Assembly: GCA_964648005.1 (NCBI GenBank)
Contig: CAZYKR010000073.1
Span: 1-16,341, forward strand
Reading direction: 5' to 3'
From: JAGQTE01 sp964648005
GTDB taxonomy: Bacteria > Actinomycetota > Acidimicrobiia > Acidimicrobiales > Acidimicrobilacustridaceae
DNA: 16,341 nt
Below the pieces are notes generated by a model. The model was not told the origin of the DNA and did not search any database. It worked only from the letters and a program-made list of their open reading frames with translations. The translations under genes and the position numbers were made by a program. Shown here in pieces: positions 13,215-16,341 of this stretch (position 1 is the first letter of the stretch; the number at the start of each line of letters is the position of its first letter).

Positions 13215-13871
13215 TCAGGTGACCGGGCCCTCGAACACCACGATGACCTGGTCGAACCCCGCGGCGGTGAAGATGCCTTCGAGGAAGGTGCGGGTGTTCT
13301 GCTGCGCCAGGTCGCGCAGCTCGCTCTCGTCGGCAGCGGTGGTCAGCTTGTCCTCCGCCCGTTGGACGAGCTGTTGGTCGTCGGTGGGGTTGCCGGAGGT
13401 CGCCGCATCCTCGAGACGGTCGAGCAGCCCCCGATCGCGCGCGGCGACGTAGGACTTCTCGGCGTCGAGGTCCGCCTCGGTCAGCTCGGGCTCCGGCACG
13501 CGCACGGTGATCGTCGAGCCGTCCTCGGACACCTCGATGGCATCGTCGTCGAGTTGGGAGAAGTCGACATACCCCTCGACATCGCCCTCGGCCACGAAGA
13601 TGACCCGCTCCCCCTTCACGAAGTCGGGCAGGTAGTCGGCGTCCTGCTCGATGTCCACCACGGTGGTGAAGCGGCCGGTCGCCGCCACGTAGCGGCTCAG
13701 ATCGCGCAGCTCGGCGAGCACCACCGCGTGGTCGCGTTCGACCTCGGTGGTCGACCAGACGTTCGGCAGGGTGCGCACGAGCAGCACGACGGCAAGGATG
13801 ACACCGGCGGCGATGCCGATGCCGACAGCGATGCCCTTGCCGGCCGACGCCGCCACAGATGAGGCCTTCAC
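13215..13871 (-). CDS. DUF4230-like single-pass membrane protein
   Basis: A 218-residue protein. A short N-terminus leads to one membrane segment at about 13-33 (GIAVGIGIAAGVILAVVLLVR). An extracytoplasmic domain follows, in which RYVAATGRFTTVVDIEQDADYLPDFVKGERVIFVAEGDVEGYVDFSQLDDDAIEV-type sequence (60-114) resembles the core of DUF4230 proteins. The VRVPEPELTEADLDAEKSYV strand-helix and a helical C-terminus fit as well. DUF4230 has no established function; the fold recalls band-7-like or assembly-factor proteins only loosely. The GTG at 13871 puts the membrane segment close to the N-terminus; a longer frame to 14048 runs through the preceding gene. TAACCT lies 7 bases before the GTG and overlaps the previous TAA stop, so it may have its own leaderless transcript. 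Confidence 0.78.
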   Translation of the reverse strand: MKASSVAASAGKGIAVGIGIAAGVILAVVLLVRTLPNVWSTTEVERDHAVVLAELRDLSRYVAATGRFTTVVDIEQDADYLPDFVKGERVIFVAEGDVEGYVDFSQLDDDAIEVSEDGSTITVRVPEPELTEADLDAEKSYVAARDRGLLDRLEDAATSGNPTDDQQLVQRAEDKLTTAADESELRDLAQQNTRTFLEGIFTAAGFDQVIVVFEGPVT

Positions 13872-13878
13872 AGCGCGC

Positions 13879-13884
13879 AGGTTA
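13879..13884 (-). promoter_or_regulatory. -10 box of a leaderless promoter for the DUF4230-like gene
   Basis: Minus-strand TAACCT followed by 7 bases and GTG. It contains the TAA stop codon of the preceding gene, so the first two bases are not independent evidence. No Shine-Dalgarno seen. Confidence 0.42.
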
Positions 13885-14904
13885 CCGGCCGTCTCCGGCG
13901 TCGAGCACTCGGCCCGACGGCCAGACCTCCTCGGTGGCGGCGGGGTCCGTGAGCAGGTCCTCCGCCAGCCGGACCAGCTCCTCCTTGGCCGGCGGCCGCA
14001 ACGGGAGCTTGGTGACCTTGCGCACGCCCGCCGCCGAAGTCCCACCACCGATGGCCACCCCGACCACCGGGACCAGGGAGCGGGCGAACCGCCGGGCCGT
14101 GCGCTCGATCAGCTGCTGGCCGAGCCAGTCGGCGGCCTCGCGCACCACCCGCACGTTGGCGCGCCGGTTGGCCGAGTTGCCGAAGCCGCCGGCCTCGGCC
14201 AGATCCGTCACCACGATGGCAGCGTCCGGCGACCGGTGGGCACGCTCGTACTGCACCGTGCGCGCCGAGGCCGCCACATAGGTCTCGAGCACCTCACCCG
14301 CCACGGCAGCGACGATGGCGACCGTCACCGCCGTCCCGGCGCTGCCGAGCACCGCCACCTCCTCGGCGAAGGCCGCACCAGCGCCACCGGCACCGGCCAT
14401 GGCCACGTGCTTCCACTCCGCCGAGGCCGGTACCGGGGCATGGACGGCGGCGACGATCAGCACCCGCTCGGCGTGCACCACCCGGCTCGCCACGCGCTGG
14501 AGCACCTGCTGCACCTGGTCGCGCCCCAGCGCCTTGCGGCGCGACACCCCGGCCACCTGGTCGTACACGTCGGCGACGATCCCGTCCCAGAGCTGGCGCA
14601 GCTCCTCGGCCACCGGCGCCGGCAGATCGGCGTTGCGCAGCCGTTTCGGCGCCGCGGCATCGAACTGCAGCTTGGCGGCGATGGCCGGTGGCAGGTCCTG
14701 CAACGACAGCGGGCGCACCGGCGTGCCGTCGGGACCGCGCGGCACCAGCGGCCGGATCGGCGGCGGCGGGAGGGGTCGGGGTGGCGGCGGCGGCGAGCCG
14801 GGTGGAGGTGGAGGCGGAGGCGAGCCGGTCGGCGGCGGCGCTCCGACGGGAGGCGGCGGCAGGTTCGGCGGCGGGGGTGCCGAGGCGGGGTCCGGTCGAT
14901 CCAC
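13882..14904 (-). CDS. Pro-rich protein with EcsC-like C-terminal region (unknown function)
   Basis: A 340-residue protein. Residues 9-54 are an almost pure Pro/Gly/Ser tract, probably an unstructured arm. A helical middle (about 65-150, KLQFDAAAPKRLRNADLPAPVAEELRQLWDG onward) leads to a Gly/Ala-rich hydrophobic hairpin at about 167-213. The C-terminal ARRFARSLVPVVGVAIGGGTSAAGVRK (269-295) looks like the closing helix of EcsC-family proteins, whose biochemical role is not settled. The similarity is by eye, so the family is tentative. The GTG at 14904 starts 5 bases after the TGA of the upstream gene. It has no -10 box at leaderless distance, unlike its four neighbours, so translation is probably coupled to the upstream gene. 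A longer frame to 15723 is a shadow of that gene. Confidence 0.68.
   Translation of the reverse strand: MDRPDPASAPPPPNLPPPPVGAPPPTGSPPPPPPPGSPPPPPRPLPPPPIRPLVPRGPDGTPVRPLSLQDLPPAIAAKLQFDAAAPKRLRNADLPAPVAEELRQLWDGIVADVYDQVAGVSRRKALGRDQVQQVLQRVASRVVHAERVLIVAAVHAPVPASAEWKHVAMAGAGGAGAAFAEEVAVLGSAGTAVTVAIVAAVAGEVLETYVAASARTVQYERAHRSPDAAIVVTDLAEAGGFGNSANRRANVRVVREAADWLGQQLIERTARRFARSLVPVVGVAIGGGTSAAGVRKVTKLPLRPPAKEELVRLAEDLLTDPAATEEVWPSGRVLDAGDGR
14743..14880 (-). repeat. Proline-codon low-complexity tract
   Basis: About 46 codons, mostly CCG/CCA/CCC/CCT with GGC/TCG interruptions, encoding Pro-rich residues 9-54 of the EcsC-like protein. Imperfect trinucleotide repetition of this sort is prone to length change by slippage. 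Confidence 0.85.
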
Positions 14905-14909
14905 GGCGA

Positions 14910-15797
14910 TCAGCGCCGACGACGCAGCCCGCGGGGCCGGCCGAGCTCGCCGGCGATGGACGAGGCCACGAGGCGCAGCAGCGGTTCGGTTCCGCCCTGG
15001 AGGACGACCAGCACGTCGGGGTGGATGCCCTCGTCGATGGTGACCCGACCGCGGCCGAGCCGCAGCGTCGCCGTCGAGCCTTCCATCCGCACACCGACGG
15101 CGACCGTGAACGGCGAGGCCACGATGCCCGTGCGCACGAGGGCGTGCGCCAGGTAGGCAGGCGTCGCCTCCGCCAGCAGATGCACGACGAGGTTGGCGTC
15201 CTCGTCGTCGGGCAGCTCGATCGGCGGGAGCGCCGGAGCGAACAGCGAGGTGACCCGCATCGCCGTCGCCGTCGCCAGCACGGGGACGGCGAAGGGCGCC
15301 GCCACCGCCATGACCGCACCGTCCCGCAACCAGCGCCGCACTCCGCCCGGCCGGGGCCGCGGGTCGATCAGCCGGCGGCCGGCGTCCTCGGCCTCGTGCA
15401 CGAGGACGGTGCGGGCCACCGTGGCCCGCACCGAGGCCACCAGCAACGGCGGGTAGACGGCGTCGAGCGTCGTCGTGTCGAGCGGTCGACCCGCGTCGGC
15501 GCACGCCTCGGCGTAGTCGAACAACGGGGCGAGCACCTCGTCGGCGGCGCGGTCGCCGAGGAAGTCGAGCCACGACGCGTGCACCCAGGCGGTCACCGGC
15601 CGGCCGCTGAGGTCCGACATCGCCACGATCATCTGCTCGCGGGTGCGGGCGTCGATGCCGCCGCTGCCGGGGGTGTAGGCCGCGACCAGACCGCCCAGGA
15701 GCCGTACCAGCTCGACGGCCCACGAGCTGAAGGGCACCGGCGGGCCGTGGGCTTCGTCGGCCGGCGAACGCACCTGGGTCTGCTCGTCGGAGGGCAC
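14910..15797 (-). CDS. Two-domain protein: AhpD-like N-terminus and SCP2-like C-terminus
   Basis: A 295-residue protein of no family I can name with certainty. Residues about 45-100 (GGIDARTREQMIVAMSDLSGRPVTAWVHASWLDFLGD) follow the pattern of carboxymuconolactone decarboxylase/AhpD helices, including the TREQMIV helix. The redox CxxC is replaced (GRPVTAWVH), so peroxidase-type chemistry is unlikely. A hydrophobic segment at about 158-190 could contact or cross the membrane. Residues about 215-285 (FTVAVGVRMEGSTATLRLGRGRVTI...PDVLVVLQGGTEPLLRLVASSIAGEL) look like an SCP2 sterol-carrier-type sheet and closing helix, which bind lipids or acyl-CoA. The start is GTG at 15797, with TAGCCT seven bases upstream and no Shine-Dalgarno. 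A lipid-handling role is inference. Confidence 0.7.
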   Translation of the reverse strand: MPSDEQTQVRSPADEAHGPPVPFSSWAVELVRLLGGLVAAYTPGSGGIDARTREQMIVAMSDLSGRPVTAWVHASWLDFLGDRAADEVLAPLFDYAEACADAGRPLDTTTLDAVYPPLLVASVRATVARTVLVHEAEDAGRRLIDPRPRPGGVRRWLRDGAVMAVAAPFAVPVLATATAMRVTSLFAPALPPIELPDDEDANLVVHLLAEATPAYLAHALVRTGIVASPFTVAVGVRMEGSTATLRLGRGRVTIDEGIHPDVLVVLQGGTEPLLRLVASSIAGELGRPRGLRRRR

Positions 15798-15804
15798 CGC
15801 GTGC

Positions 15805-15810
15805 AGGCTA
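15805..15810 (-). promoter_or_regulatory. -10 box of a leaderless promoter for the AhpD/SCP2-like gene
   Basis: Minus-strand TAGCCT, then 7 bases, then GTG at 15797. It includes the TAG stop of the SnoaL-like gene. No Shine-Dalgarno is present in the 10-base gap. Confidence 0.45.
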
Positions 15811-16230
15811 TTGCCCTTCGCCCCCGCGCGCAGCCACCGGTGACCCGTGATGCGCCACCATCCACCACCGGCCGTCCGACCACTCGAAGACGTTCAGCGC
15901 GTTCACGGTGGCGCCGTGCGCCCCCTGGATGATGTTCTCGTCGACCGTGGCCCAGCACACGTCGCCGACTCGGTGCAGCCGCTCGTCCGTCAGGATGAAC
16001 TGGAGCCGTTCGGCCCCGCCGAACAGCGACGCCCAGCTCGCCGCCACCGATGCCCAGCCGTGCAGCGCCGGCCACCCCGGGTGCACACAGGTCACCTCTG
16101 CTCCGTGGCGCCACAGATCGGACATGGCGTCGAGGTCGCGCGCCTCGAACGCCGCATAGAAGGCCCGATGCGCGGCGAGCGCTCCCCCGTCGTCGGGCTG
16201 ATCGATGCCCTCCAGCGGCTCCGGTGCCAT
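15808..16230 (-). CDS. SnoaL-like / NTF2-fold family protein
   Basis: A 140-residue protein with the full pattern of an NTF2-like (SnoaL_3-type) cone-shaped fold. The first helix is AAHRAFYAAFEARDLDAMSDLW (19-40), then the strand AEVTCVHPGWPALHGWASV (44-62). RLQFILTDERLHRVGDVCWATVDENI (75-100) and a final sheet ALNVFEWSDGRWWMVAHHGSPV (111-132) follow. Members include ketosteroid-isomerase-like and polyketide-cyclase enzymes as well as non-catalytic ligand binders, so no reaction can be assigned. The length is complete. The ATG at 16230 has no Shine-Dalgarno but has TACCGT 6 bases upstream, so the mRNA is probably leaderless. It is the first gene of the five-gene minus-strand cluster. Confidence 0.85.
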   Translation of the reverse strand: MAPEPLEGIDQPDDGGALAAHRAFYAAFEARDLDAMSDLWRHGAEVTCVHPGWPALHGWASVAASWASLFGGAERLQFILTDERLHRVGDVCWATVDENIIQGAHGATVNALNVFEWSDGRWWMVAHHGSPVAARGGEGQ

Positions 16231-16236
16231 CCGGCC

Positions 16237-16242
16237 ACGGTA
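16237..16242 (-). promoter_or_regulatory. -10 box of a leaderless promoter for the SnoaL-like gene
   Basis: Minus-strand TACCGT, then 6 bases, then ATG at 16230. Further upstream a perfect TTGACA (minus strand, 16315-16310) is present, but its best -10 partners near 16284-16292 are poor, so the proximal TACCGT is preferred. Confidence 0.48.
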
Positions 16243-16247
16243 CCCCG

Positions 16248-16276
16248 TTGGCCGCGTGGGTCGTTCGGCCTACACT
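16248..16276 (+). promoter_or_regulatory. Candidate plus-strand promoter leading out of the window
   Basis: TTGGCC (16248-16253), a 17-base spacer and TACACT (16271-16276) match the -35/-10 layout of a housekeeping promoter. Downstream an ATG at 16322 (M S A R W P...) and a GTG at 16309 are both open to the window end, so a divergent gene probably begins here. Neither has a clear ribosome site. A second TANNNT, TAGCGT at 16305-16310, is also present. Confidence 0.38.
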
Positions 16277-16341
16277 GACCTCCGATCTAGACATCCCACG
16301 GGCGTAGCGTGTCAAGCGGCGATGTCGGCGCGGTGGCCCCA

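Noticed and set aside
12157..13452. 431-residue plus-strand frame opposite the phosphodiesterase
   Set aside because: Antisense shadow; the minus-strand frame has all the phosphodiesterase motifs.
14743..14880. Repeat tract as a CRISPR or tandem-repeat locus
   Set aside because: It is an in-frame Pro-codon run within a coding gene, without regular repeat/spacer units.
14905..15723. N-terminal extension of the Pro-rich protein
   Set aside because: It runs through the AhpD/SCP2-like gene in another frame and is Arg/Gly-rich without motifs.

Overview
The window is very GC-rich, with strong G/C preference at third codon positions and many GTG starts. Its contents are actinobacterial: F420-type luciferase-like oxidoreductase, FadD/FadE-type enzymes, Thr-rich lipoproteins, and -10 boxes sitting 6-7 nt before start codons. 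My best guess is an uncultured or little-studied actinobacterium, perhaps class Acidimicrobiia; that placement is inference. The DNA is packed with genes. No gap exceeds 150 bases, and I saw no tRNA, rRNA, CRISPR array, IS element or prophage.

Layout. (1) Bases 1-1763, plus strand: the C-terminal end of a geranylgeranyl-reductase-like flavoprotein, overlapping a PaaI-type thioesterase, then a double-hotdog TesB-like thioesterase. (2) Bases 1770-5741, minus strand: two tandem paralogous lipoproteins (translationally coupled), an acyl-CoA dehydrogenase and an LLM-class oxidoreductase. (3) Bases 5837-9829, plus strand, divergent from (2): a FadD19-like acyl-CoA synthetase, followed in the same frame after one codon by a cytoplasmic-looking penicillin-acylase-family hydrolase. 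A 17-bp-stem hairpin covers the end of that gene. (4) Bases 9847-10563, minus strand: a three-TM membrane protein. (5) Bases 10696-11592, plus strand: an MFE-2-like short-chain dehydrogenase. (6) Bases 11611-16230, minus strand: SnoaL-like protein, AhpD-like/SCP2-like two-domain protein, Pro-rich EcsC-like protein, DUF4230-like membrane protein, and an alkaline-phosphatase-superfamily phosphodiesterase whose motifs are in permuted order. (7) Bases 16231-16341: a divergent promoter region leading out of the window.

How the genes fit together. Acyl-CoA synthetase, acyl-CoA dehydrogenase, (3R)-hydroxyacyl-CoA-dehydrogenase-like SDR, two thioesterases and an F420-type oxidoreductase suggest breakdown or remodelling of lipids, sterols or other hydrophobic acids. 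The acylase could release an acid from an amide or ester, which the adjacent synthetase would then activate. That link is inference from gene order.

The most unusual points are: four of the five genes in block (6), plus the acyl-CoA dehydrogenase, have a TANNNT box exactly 6-7 nt before the start and no Shine-Dalgarno, so they look individually leaderless; a 9-bp perfect inverted repeat brackets the dehydrogenase -10 and start codon; the duplicated four-cysteine lipoproteins; the permuted phosphodiesterase; and the AhpD-like/SCP2-like fusion.
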